NCBI RefSeq assembly: GCF_014651055.1
Contig: NZ_BMWD01000020.1
Coordinates: 1 to 64,000, forward strand
DNA length: 64,000 nt
Reading direction: 5' to 3'
Origin: Streptomyces fructofermentans
GTDB lineage: Bacteria > Actinomycetota > Actinomycetes > Streptomycetales > Streptomycetaceae
Shown one piece after another: positions 23,464 to 32,011 of this stretch. Position numbers and translations under genes: made by a program. How positions within the stretch are numbered: the first letter of the stretch is position 1; the number at the start of each line of letters is the position of its first letter. The notes beneath the pieces were generated by a model. That model was not told where the DNA came from, did no database searches, and saw only the letters and a list, made by a program, of their open reading frames with translations.

Positions 23464-24768
23464 ATGCCCGTACGCAGACGACTGCTGGCGGCGGCGGTCA
23501 CCGCCGCCGCCTGCCTCGGCGCCCAGGCCCTCCCGGCCACCACCGCACTCGCTGCGGACGAGGTGGTGTCCCGGGGCGTCACCGTCCCCGCCTTCTACGA
23601 CCCGCCGGCGGAGCTGCCCGCCGCCGACGGGGCCCTCGTCCGCACCGAACCGCTCAAGCAGGCCGCCGGGCTGCCCGGCAGGGCCACCCGGCTGATGTAC
23701 AAGTCCACCGACTCGGCCGGCGGGCCCATGGCCGTCACCGGCGCCTACATCGAGCCGAGCGCCGCCTGGCGGGGCGGCGGCTCCCGGCCCCTCGTCGTGG
23801 TGGCACCCGGCACCATGGGCCAGGGCGACCAGTGCGCAGCGTCCCTCGGGCTGGAGCACCCGCTGACCCTCAACGGCACGACGGTGTCGGTCGGTTACGA
23901 GGACGTGGCGATCCACCGGCTGCTGGCGACCGGCGCCGCCGTGGTCGTCACGGACTACGCGGGACTCGGCACGACCGACCGGGTGCACACGTACGTCAAC
24001 CGGGTCGACGAGGCCCACGCCGTGCTGGACGCCGTACGCGCGGCCCGTTCGCTCGACGGCGCGTCCGTGACCTCCGCGTCCCGGGTGGGTCTGTTCGGGT
24101 ACAGCCAGGGCGGCGGGGCGACCGCCGCCGCCGCCGAACTCCAGCCGTCCTACGCCCCCGACGTGACGCTCGCCGGCACCTACGCGGGCGCACCGCCCGC
24201 CGACCTGACCCCGGTCACCAAGGCCATCGACGGCAGTGAACTGGCCGGTGCGCTGGGCTGGTCGCTCACCGGCTTCCTCCAGTCCGACCCGTCCCTGCGG
24301 CCCCTCGCGGAGGCGAGTCTCAACGCCAGGGGCAGGGCGGCCCTGGCCGATCTGTCCACCATGTGCGTCGGGGACGCCCTCCTCGCCCACGGGTACGCGA
24401 GGAGCACCGCGTGGACGGCCGACGGACGGTCCGTCAGCGACATCATCGCCGCCACCCCGCGGTTCCGGGCGTTCCTGGACAGCCAGCGCATCGGCACCAT
24501 GAGGCCGTCCGGACCGGTCCGCGTGGCCACGGGGACGGCCGACGACCTCGTCCCGCACGGCCAGGCCCGTCGCCTCGCGGTCGACTGGTGCCGCCAGGGC
24601 GCCGACGTGACGTACGAGGCCGTCGTGCTGCCCGGTGTCGGCAGCGCCCTGCTCAACCACTTCGCGCCGCTCCTCACCGACCAGGGCGAAGCCGTCTCCT
24701 GGCTCACCGACCGGCTGTCCGGCAAGCGGGCCTCGTCCAACTGCTGGAGCATGCCCCTCCAGCCCTGA
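23464..24768 (+). CDS. Secreted lipase (secretory lipase family)
   Basis: The 434-residue product starts at ATG 23464 with a near-perfect AGGAGG 6-7 nt upstream. A Sec signal peptide (RRRLLAAAVTAAACLGAQALPATTALA-AD) is followed by an alpha/beta-hydrolase. The nucleophile elbow GYSQGGG places Ser at about residue 214; LVVVAPGTMGQGDQC precedes it as the oxyanion segment, with the acid candidate in VRVATGTADDLVPHGQ. His is probably in SALLNHF near the C-terminus. This matches the LIP family of extracellular triacylglycerol lipases or esterases. The mature protein has four Cys (QGDQC, TMC, DWC, SNC), so disulfides are likely. Substrate chain length cannot be inferred. Confidence 0.93.
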   Translation: MPVRRRLLAAAVTAAACLGAQALPATTALAADEVVSRGVTVPAFYDPPAELPAADGALVRTEPLKQAAGLPGRATRLMYKSTDSAGGPMAVTGAYIEPSAAWRGGGSRPLVVVAPGTMGQGDQCAASLGLEHPLTLNGTTVSVGYEDVAIHRLLATGAAVVVTDYAGLGTTDRVHTYVNRVDEAHAVLDAVRAARSLDGASVTSASRVGLFGYSQGGGATAAAAELQPSYAPDVTLAGTYAGAPPADLTPVTKAIDGSELAGALGWSLTGFLQSDPSLRPLAEASLNARGRAALADLSTMCVGDALLAHGYARSTAWTADGRSVSDIIAATPRFRAFLDSQRIGTMRPSGPVRVATGTADDLVPHGQARRLAVDWCRQGADVTYEAVVLPGVGSALLNHFAPLLTDQGEAVSWLTDRLSGKRASSNCWSMPLQP

Positions 24769-24826
24769 CCGCCGCGGCCCGGGGCGGACGGTGGCCACGC
24801 CGGCCGTCCCGGGCCGCGGACGCCCG

Positions 24827-24860
24827 CTCCCGGGCCGGCCCGTCCGGGACGGCCCGGGAG
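24827..24860. terminator. Hairpin between convergent genes
   Basis: CTCCCGGGCC (24827-24836) pairs with GGCCCGGGAG (24851-24860). The 14-nt loop can pair internally. It lies between the lipase stop (24768) and the stop of the opposite-strand molybdopterin gene (24909). Confidence 0.75.
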
Positions 24861-24908
24861 GCTCCGGGCGCGGTGCGGACCGGGCCCGGCAGCCGCGGCG
24901 TACGGCGG

Positions 24909-26549
24909 TCACTCCACCGTGACCACCACCGAGTGCCGGCCGCTCGCGCCGTCCGGGACGGTCCGGGTGCGCCGGGCGGTCTGCACCTCGCCGGTGCCGT
25001 CGGTGGCGCGGACCGTGAGGGTGTGGCCGCCCCTGGTCGCCCGCCAGGGGAAGGACCACTGCCGCCAGGTGTCACGGGTGTCCTCGGCGGCGAGCCCGGC
25101 CCGCTGCCAGGGGCCGTCGTCGACGCGGACCTCGACCTTCGAGACGCCCCGGTGCTGGGCCCAGGCGACCCCGGCGACCATCACCGTGCCGGCCTCGGGA
25201 CGGGCGAAGGGCCTGGGCGTGTCGATCCGGGACTGCGTCCTGACCGGGGCCCTGCGCGCCCACTTCCGCCTCACCCAGTACGCGTCGTAGGCGTCGAACG
25301 AGGTCAGCTCGATGTCCTCGATCCACTTGCAGGCGGAGACGTAGCCGTACAGGCCGGGCACCACCATCCGTACGGGGAAGCCGTGTTCGAAGGGCAGCGG
25401 CTCGCCGTTCATGCCGACGGCGAGCAGGGCGTCCCGGCCGTCCATGAGCTCCTCCACGGGGCTGCCGATCGTCATGCCGTCCACGGAACGGGCGACGAGC
25501 TGGTCCGCACGGCCACCCGCGGAGGGCGGCCGGACCCCGGCCTCGGCCAGCAGGTCGGCCAGCGGCACGCCGATCCAGCGGGCGTTTCCCACGTACGGGC
25601 CGCCGACCTCGTTGGACACGCAGGTCAGGGTGATGTCGCGCTCGATCAGTCCGCGGCGCAGCAGGTCGTCGAAGGAGAGGGTCACCGGCCGGGCCACTCC
25701 CCTGCCGTGGACGCGCAGCCGCCACGCCGCGGCGTCCACCCGGGGCACCACCAGGGCGGTGTCCACCCGGTAGAAGTCCTTGTTCGCCGTCACGAAGGGG
25801 CTGATCCCCGGGACCCGGAGCCGCGCGCCCCGGGGCACCGCCGGCGCCGGGGAGTCCGGGGCCGGCAGCAGCACCCTGCCGCGGGACGCGACGGCGTCCC
25901 GGGCCCGGGTGCCGTTCAGGGCCCGTCCCAGCGCCCCGGCGCCGGCGGAGGCCGCCGCGACGGCGCCGGCCGCGGCGACGAACCCCCGGCGGTCCCAGCC
26001 CCCGCGCCCCGCGGACGGTCCGGGGTCCTCCGGCGCCTGCGGCCCGTCCACCGACGGGGCCGGGTCGTGGCCGGGGGACGGGACGCCGGCGCGGCCCACG
26101 AGTACATGGAGGACCAGCGCGCCGGCGAGCGCGCCCGCGACCGAGGGCACGGCGTCGCCCGGGCCCGTCGAGTCCGGCCGGTTCGTGGCCGCGGCGGCGC
26201 CGACCAGCCCGAGGAGCAGGACACCGCAGGAGCCGGCGCGCCGGTGCCTCAGGGCGACCAGCCCGAGCACGACGGCGAGCAGGCCCAGCACGGCGAGGAT
26301 GCCGAGCCGCAGGACGAGCTTGTCGTCGGCGCCGAACGTGCGGATCGCCCAGTCCTTCACGGCGGCGGGCGTGCGGTCGATCGCCGCGCCGCCCACGGCG
26401 ACGAGGGGCCCGGCCTCGGGCCGCACCGCCGCCGACACCAGCTCGGCGACGGCGAGCGACGCGCAGCCCGCCAGGACTCCGCTCAGCGCGGCCCGCACGG
26501 GGCGCATCGGGTCGTGGTGCCTTCGAGGATCGTTCGGTACGTCCGTCAC
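24909..26549 (-). CDS. Membrane-anchored molybdopterin-dependent oxidoreductase
   Basis: The 546-residue product (GTG 26549; ATG 26507 is an alternative) begins with four TM helices within residues 15-170 (for example LGILAVLGLLAVVLGLVAL). A twin-arginine-like segment WDRRGFVAAAGAVAAASAGAGALG leads outward. Then comes an Oxidored_molyb domain with LTCVSNEVGG, the Cys being the expected Mo ligand, and PFEHGFPVRMVVPGLYGYVSACKW. A C-terminal Mo-co dimerisation domain (SKVEVRVDDGPWQRAGL) closes it. Members of this membrane class are thought to reduce or oxidise small oxyanions or sulfoxides outside the cell. This is the second SO-family enzyme in the window, and distinct from the soluble one at 9.7-10.8 kb. 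Confidence 0.92.
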   Translation of the reverse strand: MTDVPNDPRRHHDPMRPVRAALSGVLAGCASLAVAELVSAAVRPEAGPLVAVGGAAIDRTPAAVKDWAIRTFGADDKLVLRLGILAVLGLLAVVLGLVALRHRRAGSCGVLLLGLVGAAAATNRPDSTGPGDAVPSVAGALAGALVLHVLVGRAGVPSPGHDPAPSVDGPQAPEDPGPSAGRGGWDRRGFVAAAGAVAAASAGAGALGRALNGTRARDAVASRGRVLLPAPDSPAPAVPRGARLRVPGISPFVTANKDFYRVDTALVVPRVDAAAWRLRVHGRGVARPVTLSFDDLLRRGLIERDITLTCVSNEVGGPYVGNARWIGVPLADLLAEAGVRPPSAGGRADQLVARSVDGMTIGSPVEELMDGRDALLAVGMNGEPLPFEHGFPVRMVVPGLYGYVSACKWIEDIELTSFDAYDAYWVRRKWARRAPVRTQSRIDTPRPFARPEAGTVMVAGVAWAQHRGVSKVEVRVDDGPWQRAGLAAEDTRDTWRQWSFPWRATRGGHTLTVRATDGTGEVQTARRTRTVPDGASGRHSVVVTVE

Positions 26550-26772
26550 ACCGGGAATCCGAGTCCGGACGCCTCCCGGATTGGCCTCTCACCCCACGGA
26601 ACGAACCCTCCTGCCCTCCGGCCGGTGGCAGGCCCCGCCCGGGCACCGGACCCGTACGCGCGTACGCCGTCTCGCACAGGCGGCACAAACCGCCCGGTTT
26701 CCTTCGCGACCCCGGAGTGCCGCGTCCCGAACCGGGTCGCACGGGACCGGCCACCGGAGTAGACATAAGGAC

Positions 26773-28092
26773 ATGAACGACCGTGATGCGCCTGGTGGCA
26801 GGCCCGGCGGCATCGAGATCGACTTCCGTCAGGTCTTCCAGGCCCTGCCCAGTCCCGTGCTGCTGCTCGGCCCCGACCTCGTGATGATCGACGCCAACCG
26901 GGCGTACGTGGCGGTCAGCGGCCGCGGCGTCGACGAGCTGCGCGGACGGATGATCTTCGATGTGTTCCCCGACAACCCCGACGGCCGGACCAAGGGCGCC
27001 CGGAGCCTGCGCGCGTCCCTGGAACGGGTGCTGGCCACCGGGGAGCGGGACAGCATGGCCCTCCAGAAGTACGACGTGGAGGTGCCCGGCCGGCCCGGGG
27101 TGTTCGCGGAGCGCTACTGGAGCCCGGTCAACATCCCGGTCCTCGACGACGAGGGCCGGGTGGTCCTCGTCGTCCACCGGGTCGAGGAGGTCACCGCCCT
27201 GGTCAACGCTCAGGCGGCCGCCGCGGCGGGACCCGGAGGCGTCCTCAGCCGCAAGGACGCCATGGCCGCCGACCTGCTCACCCGGTCGCTGGAACTCCAG
27301 GAGATCAACGAGGAGTTGCGCACGGCCCACGCCCGTACGCACCAGGTCGCCGTCATCCTCCAGCGCGCCATGCTGCCCGGCACCGCGCTCCCGCACCCCT
27401 TCGCCGCCGTGCGGTACCGGCCGGCGGCCGGCTTCCTCAACGTCTGCGGCGACTGGTACGACCTCTTCGACCTGGGCACGGACCGGCTGGCCGCGGCGGT
27501 GGGCGACGTCGTGGGGCACGGGCTGGAGGCCGCCGGGGTCATGGGCCAGCTGCGCAGCGCGCTGTGCGCCGCGGTCCGCGCCACCGGCCGGCCGGCCGCC
27601 GCGCTCACCACGCTGGCTCAGCACGCGCACACCGTCGAAGGGGCACTCGCCACGACCGTCGTGCAGGCCGTCATCGACCGTGCCGGGCGCACGATCACGT
27701 ACAGCCGCGCCGGCCATCCACCGCCGCTGCTGGCCCGTCCCGACGGAGGGGTCGACGTGCTCGACGCGGTGGTCGATCCGCCCCTCGGGGCGGGCGACGA
27801 CACACTGCCGAGGACGCAGGCGACCGTGCCCTACCCCGCCGGGTCGACCCTCGTGCTCTACAGCGACGGACTGATCGAGCGCCGTGACGAGGACATCGAC
27901 CTCGGCCTGCGCCGCCTCTGCGACAGCGTCGGGCGGCACCACGCGCTGGGGCCGGAGCAGCTCGCCGACGCCGTGCTCGCCGACCTGCTCCCCGACTCCC
28001 CGGACGGGCCCGGCGGACTCGGCGGGCTCGACGGGCTCGACGGGCTCGACGGACCGGACGACGACACGGCGCTCGTGGTCATCCGGCTGTGA
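26773..28092 (+). CDS. PAS-domain SpoIIE-type (PP2C) serine phosphatase
   Basis: The 439-residue product starts at ATG 26773 behind TAAGGA. A PAS domain (residues about 16-140: FRQVFQALPSPVLLLGPDLVMIDANRAYVAVSGR) is linked by a helical linker (AADLLTRSLELQEINEELRTAHARTHQVAVILQRAMLPG) to a SpoIIE/PP2C domain. Metal-binding and catalytic motifs CGDWYDLF, VGDVVGHGLEAAG, SRAGHPPPLL and LVLYSDGLIERRD are all present. Such proteins dephosphorylate anti-anti-sigma (STAS) proteins and thereby free alternative sigma factors. The C-terminus carries a GLDGLDGLDG repeat from a 9-bp tandem DNA repeat. No STAS partner is adjacent. Divergent from the membrane molybdoenzyme. Confidence 0.92.
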   Translation: MNDRDAPGGRPGGIEIDFRQVFQALPSPVLLLGPDLVMIDANRAYVAVSGRGVDELRGRMIFDVFPDNPDGRTKGARSLRASLERVLATGERDSMALQKYDVEVPGRPGVFAERYWSPVNIPVLDDEGRVVLVVHRVEEVTALVNAQAAAAAGPGGVLSRKDAMAADLLTRSLELQEINEELRTAHARTHQVAVILQRAMLPGTALPHPFAAVRYRPAAGFLNVCGDWYDLFDLGTDRLAAAVGDVVGHGLEAAGVMGQLRSALCAAVRATGRPAAALTTLAQHAHTVEGALATTVVQAVIDRAGRTITYSRAGHPPPLLARPDGGVDVLDAVVDPPLGAGDDTLPRTQATVPYPAGSTLVLYSDGLIERRDEDIDLGLRRLCDSVGRHHALGPEQLADAVLADLLPDSPDGPGGLGGLDGLDGLDGPDDDTALVVIRL

Positions 28093-28155
28093 ACGGCCGC
28101 CGGACGCGTGCGGCCCCGGCCTCCCGGCGGGAACGGCCGCCGGACGCGTGCGGCC
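28091..28155. repeat. 25-bp direct repeat at a gene end
   Basis: GAACGGCCGCCGGACGCGTG plus CGGCC occurs at 28091-28115 and again, identically, at 28131-28155 (40-bp offset). The first copy includes the stop codon end of the PAS-SpoIIE gene. Confidence 0.9.
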
Positions 28156-28192
28156 GTCCGGCCCGCGGGGAGGCGCGCGGAGTCCCGGGGCC

Positions 28193-29233
28193 TCACACGG
28201 CCCCGGAGCCCGAGGCCATCGCCGGCGCCGGTCCGACCAGTTCGGACAGGACGTCCTCCATCGTGACGAAGCCGAGCACCTTGCCCGCCTCGCCGGTGAC
28301 CGCCGCGAGGTGACTGCCCGTGGCCCGCAGCGCGGTGAGGGTGTCGTCGAGAGGCGTGTCGATGCGGACGCGGGTGACGGGGTGCAGGGCGCCGCGCGGG
28401 AACGGGCGGTCCCGGTCGGTGACGCCGAGGGTGTCCTTGATGTGCAGGTAGCCGAGCAGCGTGCCGTCCTCGCCGGTCACGGGGAAGCGGGAGAAGCCCG
28501 CCTCGGCCGCCGCGCGCTCCAGCCGCGCCGGGGTGACGTCGTGGCCGACGGTGCGCATCCGCTGGGCCGGCACGAGGATCTCGCCGACCGGGCGGGTGCC
28601 CAGCTCCAGGGCGTCGCGCAGCCGTTCGCCGTCGGCCGCGGTCAGCAGTCCCGCCTCGCTGGAGTCGACGACCATGCGGGCGAGCTGGTCGTCGGTGAAC
28701 GCCGACTCCACCTCGTCCCTGGCCTCGACCCGCAGCAGCCTGAGCAGGACGTTGGCGAAGGCGTTGATGCCGAAGACGAACGGCTTGAGCGCCCGGGTGA
28801 GGGCCACCAGGGGCGGGCCGAGCAGCAGCGCGGCCGGCACGGGCGCGGCGAGCGCGAGGTTCTTCGGGACCATCTCGCCGATCAGCATGTGCAGGTACGT
28901 CGCGACGGTCAGCGCGATCACGAAGGCGATCGGATGGACCAGCGCGTCGGGGACGCTCGCGGCCTCGAAGACGGGCTCCAGCAGATGCGCGATGGCCGGC
29001 TCGGCGACCGCGCCGAGCACCAGCGACGAGACCGTGATGCCGAGCTGGGCCGTCGCCATCATCGCGGAGATGTGCCGCAGGCCCCACAGGGTCATGCGGG
29101 CGCGCTTGTTGCCGTCCTGCGCGCGCGGTTCGATCTGGCTGCGGCGGACGGAGATCAGGGCGAACTCCGCGCCGACGAAGAACGCGTTGGTGAGCAGGGT
29201 CAGGGCGCCGATGGCCAGGTGCAGCGTGGTCAT
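28193..29233 (-). CDS. CNNM/CBS-domain membrane protein (hemolysin C-like family)
   Basis: The 346-residue product has a DUF21/CNNM membrane domain (residues 1-190: TLLTNAFFVGAEFALISVRRSQIE, QLGITVSSLVLGAVAEPAIA, GEMVPKNLALA) with about four TM helices. A pair of CBS motifs follows (about 205-335; LVPAQRMRTVGHDVTP...). CNNM proteins are linked to Mg2+/Co2+ or Na+ transport, regulated by nucleotide binding to the CBS pair. It lacks the C-terminal CorC_HlyC domain that its partner has. Its start overlaps the partner's stop by 4 nt, so the two are co-translated. Confidence 0.93.
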   Translation of the reverse strand: MTTLHLAIGALTLLTNAFFVGAEFALISVRRSQIEPRAQDGNKRARMTLWGLRHISAMMATAQLGITVSSLVLGAVAEPAIAHLLEPVFEAASVPDALVHPIAFVIALTVATYLHMLIGEMVPKNLALAAPVPAALLLGPPLVALTRALKPFVFGINAFANVLLRLLRVEARDEVESAFTDDQLARMVVDSSEAGLLTAADGERLRDALELGTRPVGEILVPAQRMRTVGHDVTPARLERAAAEAGFSRFPVTGEDGTLLGYLHIKDTLGVTDRDRPFPRGALHPVTRVRIDTPLDDTLTALRATGSHLAAVTGEAGKVLGFVTMEDVLSELVGPAPAMASGSGAV

Positions 29234-30555
29234 CGGGCCTCCTCCGTGATCGGGCGGGGCGGGGCGGTGATGCGGACCCGGTCGGCGCGGTGGTGCTCCA
29301 CCCCGAGGACGGCGAGGCTCCAGCCGTCGACGTCGAGGACGTCGCCCTCGGCCGGGATGCGCGCGAGCCGGGTGGCGACCAGTCCCGCGACGGTCTCGTA
29401 CGGGCCCTCCGGCGCGCGCAGGCCCGTGCCGGCCAGCTCGTCGAGCCGTACGGCGCCGTCGGCCTCCCAGGCCGCGCGGCCGTCCGGCCCGCTGGGAGCG
29501 GGCAGCAGGTGGGGGGCCTCGACGGGGTCGTGCTCGTCGCGGACCTCGCCCACGACCTCCTCGACGATGTCCTCCACCGTGACCACACCCGCCGTGCCGC
29601 CGTACTCGTCGATGACGACGGCCATGGTGCGGGCGGTGCGCATCCGCTCCAGGAGCCGGTCGGCGGGCAGGCTGTCGGGCACCAGCAGCGGGCCGGTGGC
29701 CAGCGCGGTGACGGGGGTGACGGCGCGCCGGGCGGGCTCCAGGGCGAGGACGTCCCTGATGTGGACCGTGCCGATGACCTCGTCCAGGCTGTCGCGGTAG
29801 ACCGGGAAGCGGGACAGGCCGGTGGCGTGAGTGAGGTTGGCGGCGTCGGCGGCCGTGGCCCGCGCCTCCAGCGCCCTTACGTCCACGCGGGGCGTCATCA
29901 CGTTCTGCGCGGTCAGCTCGCCCAGGTGCAGCGTACGGACGAACAGCTCGGCGGAGTCCGGCTCCAGCGAGCCCTGCGCGGCCGAGTGCTGTGCCAGCGC
30001 GACCAGTTCCTCGGGGCCGCGGGCGCTGGCCAGTTCCTCGGCGGGCTCCAGGCCGAAGCGGCGCACGAAGCGGTTCGCCGTGTTGTTGAGGTGCCGGATG
30101 AACGGCCCGAACGCGGCGGTGAAGCCGCGCTGCGGACCCGCGACCACCTTGGCCACGGCCAGCGGGCGCGAGATCGCCCAGTTCTTGGGGACCAGCTCGC
30201 CGACGACCATCAGGACGACGGTGGAGACGACCACGCCCAGCACGGTCGCCGCGACCGACGCGGTGGCACCCAGGCCGGCCGCCGTCAGCGGGCCCTCCAG
30301 GAGCGTGGCGAGGGACGGCTCGGCGAGCATGCCGATCACCAGCGAGGTGACCGTGATGCCGAGCTGCGCCCCGGACAACTGGAACGTCAGCCGCCGCACG
30401 GCCCTCAGCGCTCCGTCGGCGCCCCGCTCGCCCGCCTCGACGGCCCGCTCCAGATCACCGCGCTCGACGGTGGTCAGTGAGAACTCCGCCGCGACGAACA
30501 GCGCGCAGGCGAGGGTGAGCAGGAGGGCCAGCAGGAGCAGCAGGACCTCGGTCAC
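29230..30555 (-). CDS. CNNM/CBS/CorC-domain membrane protein
   Basis: The 441-residue product has the CNNM membrane domain (residues 1-195: LFVAAEFSLTTVERGDLERAVEAG, QLGITVTSLVIGMLAEPSLA, GELVPKNWAISRP), then two CBS domains (about 215-340; MTPRVDVRALEARATA, VVIDEYGGTAGVVTVEDIVEEVVGEVRDEHD). A CorC_HlyC domain (about 350-435; LDELAGTGLRAPEGPYETVAGLVATRLARIP) ends the protein. The complete architecture matches bacterial Mg2+/Co2+ efflux-associated proteins. It is the first gene of the leftward pair and may form a heterodimer with the shorter paralogue at 28193-29233. Confidence 0.94.
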   Translation of the reverse strand: MTEVLLLLLALLLTLACALFVAAEFSLTTVERGDLERAVEAGERGADGALRAVRRLTFQLSGAQLGITVTSLVIGMLAEPSLATLLEGPLTAAGLGATASVAATVLGVVVSTVVLMVVGELVPKNWAISRPLAVAKVVAGPQRGFTAAFGPFIRHLNNTANRFVRRFGLEPAEELASARGPEELVALAQHSAAQGSLEPDSAELFVRTLHLGELTAQNVMTPRVDVRALEARATAADAANLTHATGLSRFPVYRDSLDEVIGTVHIRDVLALEPARRAVTPVTALATGPLLVPDSLPADRLLERMRTARTMAVVIDEYGGTAGVVTVEDIVEEVVGEVRDEHDPVEAPHLLPAPSGPDGRAAWEADGAVRLDELAGTGLRAPEGPYETVAGLVATRLARIPAEGDVLDVDGWSLAVLGVEHHRADRVRITAPPRPITEEAR

Positions 30556-30907
30556 CGTGCCACCCCCGTCTCCCCGGTCAGCGCTCTCGGGCAGGGAATG
30601 GCACGGCTGGTACTGGGAGGTTCACCCATCGCGGAACCGTCGCTCCTCACTCGTCTTCGAAGATCGTTCCGATACGTCCCGTCCAGTGTAAAGGAATCGC
30701 AAAGTGGGGACAGGGGCGCGGTGGGAATCGGCGGCCCGGTCCGCCCGCGCTTCCCGCGGGGCCGCGTTCAGCGGGCCGGGCGCACGAGGGCGGGACCGCG
30801 CGGCCCCGGGACGACGGGACCGCGGGGGCCGGTCATGATCACGCAGCCTAACCTTCTACACATACGTAGAACTTGAAGTACCCGCACACGAAGGAGTGGA
30901 CCCCTCG
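30556..30907. promoter_or_regulatory. Divergent promoter region CNNM pair / spo0M
   Basis: The 352 nt contain no gene. Two AT-richer patches are visible: CCAGTGTAAAGGAATCGC near 30685-30705, and CCTAACCTTCTACACATACGTAGAACTTGAAG (30847-30877) just before the Spo0M ribosome site. Confidence 0.5.
30854..30871. promoter_or_regulatory. TTCTAC-N6-GTAGAA palindrome before spo0M
   Basis: TTCTACACATACGTAGAA is an 18-bp dyad with perfect 6-bp arms, ending 19 nt before the AAGGAG of the Spo0M gene. It resembles a regulator binding site and shares a CTAC/GTAG core with the BlaI-type dyad at 33146-33159, but its spacer is longer. Confidence 0.6.
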
Positions 30908-31975
30908 ATGGCGTTCAAAAGGCTGCTCGCACCGCTCGGCGTGGGCGGACCCACGGTGGACACGCTCCTCGACGCGGGTGCGGCCCGGCCCGGCGGCACC
31001 CTGTCGGGCCGGGTCCGGCTCCGGGGCGGCGGGGCGGACCTCGACATCGAGCACCTCACGCTGGAACTGGTGGCGGGCGCCGGGGACGAGCACGAGGGCT
31101 CCGAGGGCTCCGGGGACTCCCGGGAAGCCGGAGAGGCCGGGGGCTCCCGGGAGTCGGGAGAGGCCGGGGAAGCACCGGGGCGCCGGGGCGGCGGGGAGCA
31201 CGCGAGGGAGCGGGGCGCCCGCGCGGTCGTCTTCGGCCGGATCGCGGTCGGTGGCGGCCTCCGCCTCGCGGCGGGCGCGGAGCACGCGATCCCGTTCCGG
31301 GTCGCGCTGCCGTGGGAGACCCCGGTCACCGAGCTGTACGGACGGGACCTGGGCATCGCCCTCGGGGTACGCACGGAGGTGTCGGCCGGCGGGGAGCGTG
31401 ACCGTGGCGGCCCCGCCCGGCTGGACGTCGGGCCGCTGCCCGTCCAGGAGGCGGTCACGGAGGCACTCGGACGGCTCGGCTTCGGCTTCCGCTCCGCGCA
31501 CCTGGAACCCGGCCGCGTCGGCGGCACGGGCCAGCAACTGCCCTTCCGGCAGGAGCTGGAGCTGACGCCGTCCGCCGCGTACGCGCACGCGGTCAACGAG
31601 ATCGAGCTGACCTTCCTCGCCGGCCCCGCCGGCACGGAGGTGGTCCTGGAGGCGGACAAGCGCGGCGGCCCCCTCTCCTCCGCCGACGACGCGCTGGCCC
31701 GGTTCACCGTCCCCCACGAGGGGGTCGGCCGGCAGGACTGGAGCACCCTGGTCGACGGATGGATACGGCAGCTCGTCGAGCACCGGGAGGCGTACGTCCC
31801 CGACGCCGCGTACGGGCACGACGGCCCGCGGCAGCACGCCGGGGCCGGAGGCCGCGGAGTCTCCGCCCCGGCACTCGCGGCGGGTCCGGCCGGCGGCCTC
31901 TCGGCGGCCGTGCTCCTCGACGAGGCGGGCGACTTCTTCGAGAGCGGTCCGGGCCTCGGGGGAGCCGAGGGGTAG
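30908..31975 (+). CDS. Spo0M-like sporulation control protein
   Basis: The 355-residue product starts at ATG 30908 (AFKRLLAPLGVGGPTVDTLLD), with AAGGAG 12 nt upstream. The arrestin-like N-terminal domain includes RPGGTLSGRVRLRGG and DLDIEHLTLELVA, and the C-terminal half includes RLGFGFRSAHLE and YAHAVNEIELTFLAGPAG; both match Spo0M. Spo0M modulates sporulation and cell-shape processes from the cytoplasm. Unusual is an acidic Gly/Glu/Ser-rich insert at about residues 58-105 (GDSREAGEAGGSRESGEAGEA), coded by local repeats, inside the first beta-sandwich loop. A strong hairpin follows immediately. Confidence 0.92.
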   Translation: MAFKRLLAPLGVGGPTVDTLLDAGAARPGGTLSGRVRLRGGGADLDIEHLTLELVAGAGDEHEGSEGSGDSREAGEAGGSRESGEAGEAPGRRGGGEHARERGARAVVFGRIAVGGGLRLAAGAEHAIPFRVALPWETPVTELYGRDLGIALGVRTEVSAGGERDRGGPARLDVGPLPVQEAVTEALGRLGFGFRSAHLEPGRVGGTGQQLPFRQELELTPSAAYAHAVNEIELTFLAGPAGTEVVLEADKRGGPLSSADDALARFTVPHEGVGRQDWSTLVDGWIRQLVEHREAYVPDAAYGHDGPRQHAGAGGRGVSAPALAAGPAGGLSAAVLLDEAGDFFESGPGLGGAEG

Positions 31976-32011
31976 CCCGCGGGGCGGCCGCCCCGCCTCG
32001 GCCCGCGGGCT
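31974..32011. terminator. Hairpin terminator after spo0M
   Basis: AGCCCGCGGG (31974-31983) and CCCGCGGGCT (32002-32011) form a perfect 10-bp outer stem that begins inside the stop codon region, with a GGCGG/CCGCC inner stem. Confidence 0.8.

Noticed and set aside
25072-27942. Minus-strand 956-codon frame overlapping the molybdoenzyme start and the PAS-SpoIIE gene
   Set aside because: Shadow frame; its product has no recognisable domain, while the opposite strand encodes a complete PAS-SpoIIE protein with all metal motifs.
28080-28160. Attachment-site-like 25-bp direct repeats
   Set aside because: They are only 15 bp apart and enclose nothing; there is no integrase or mobile gene, so a simple duplication is the better explanation.
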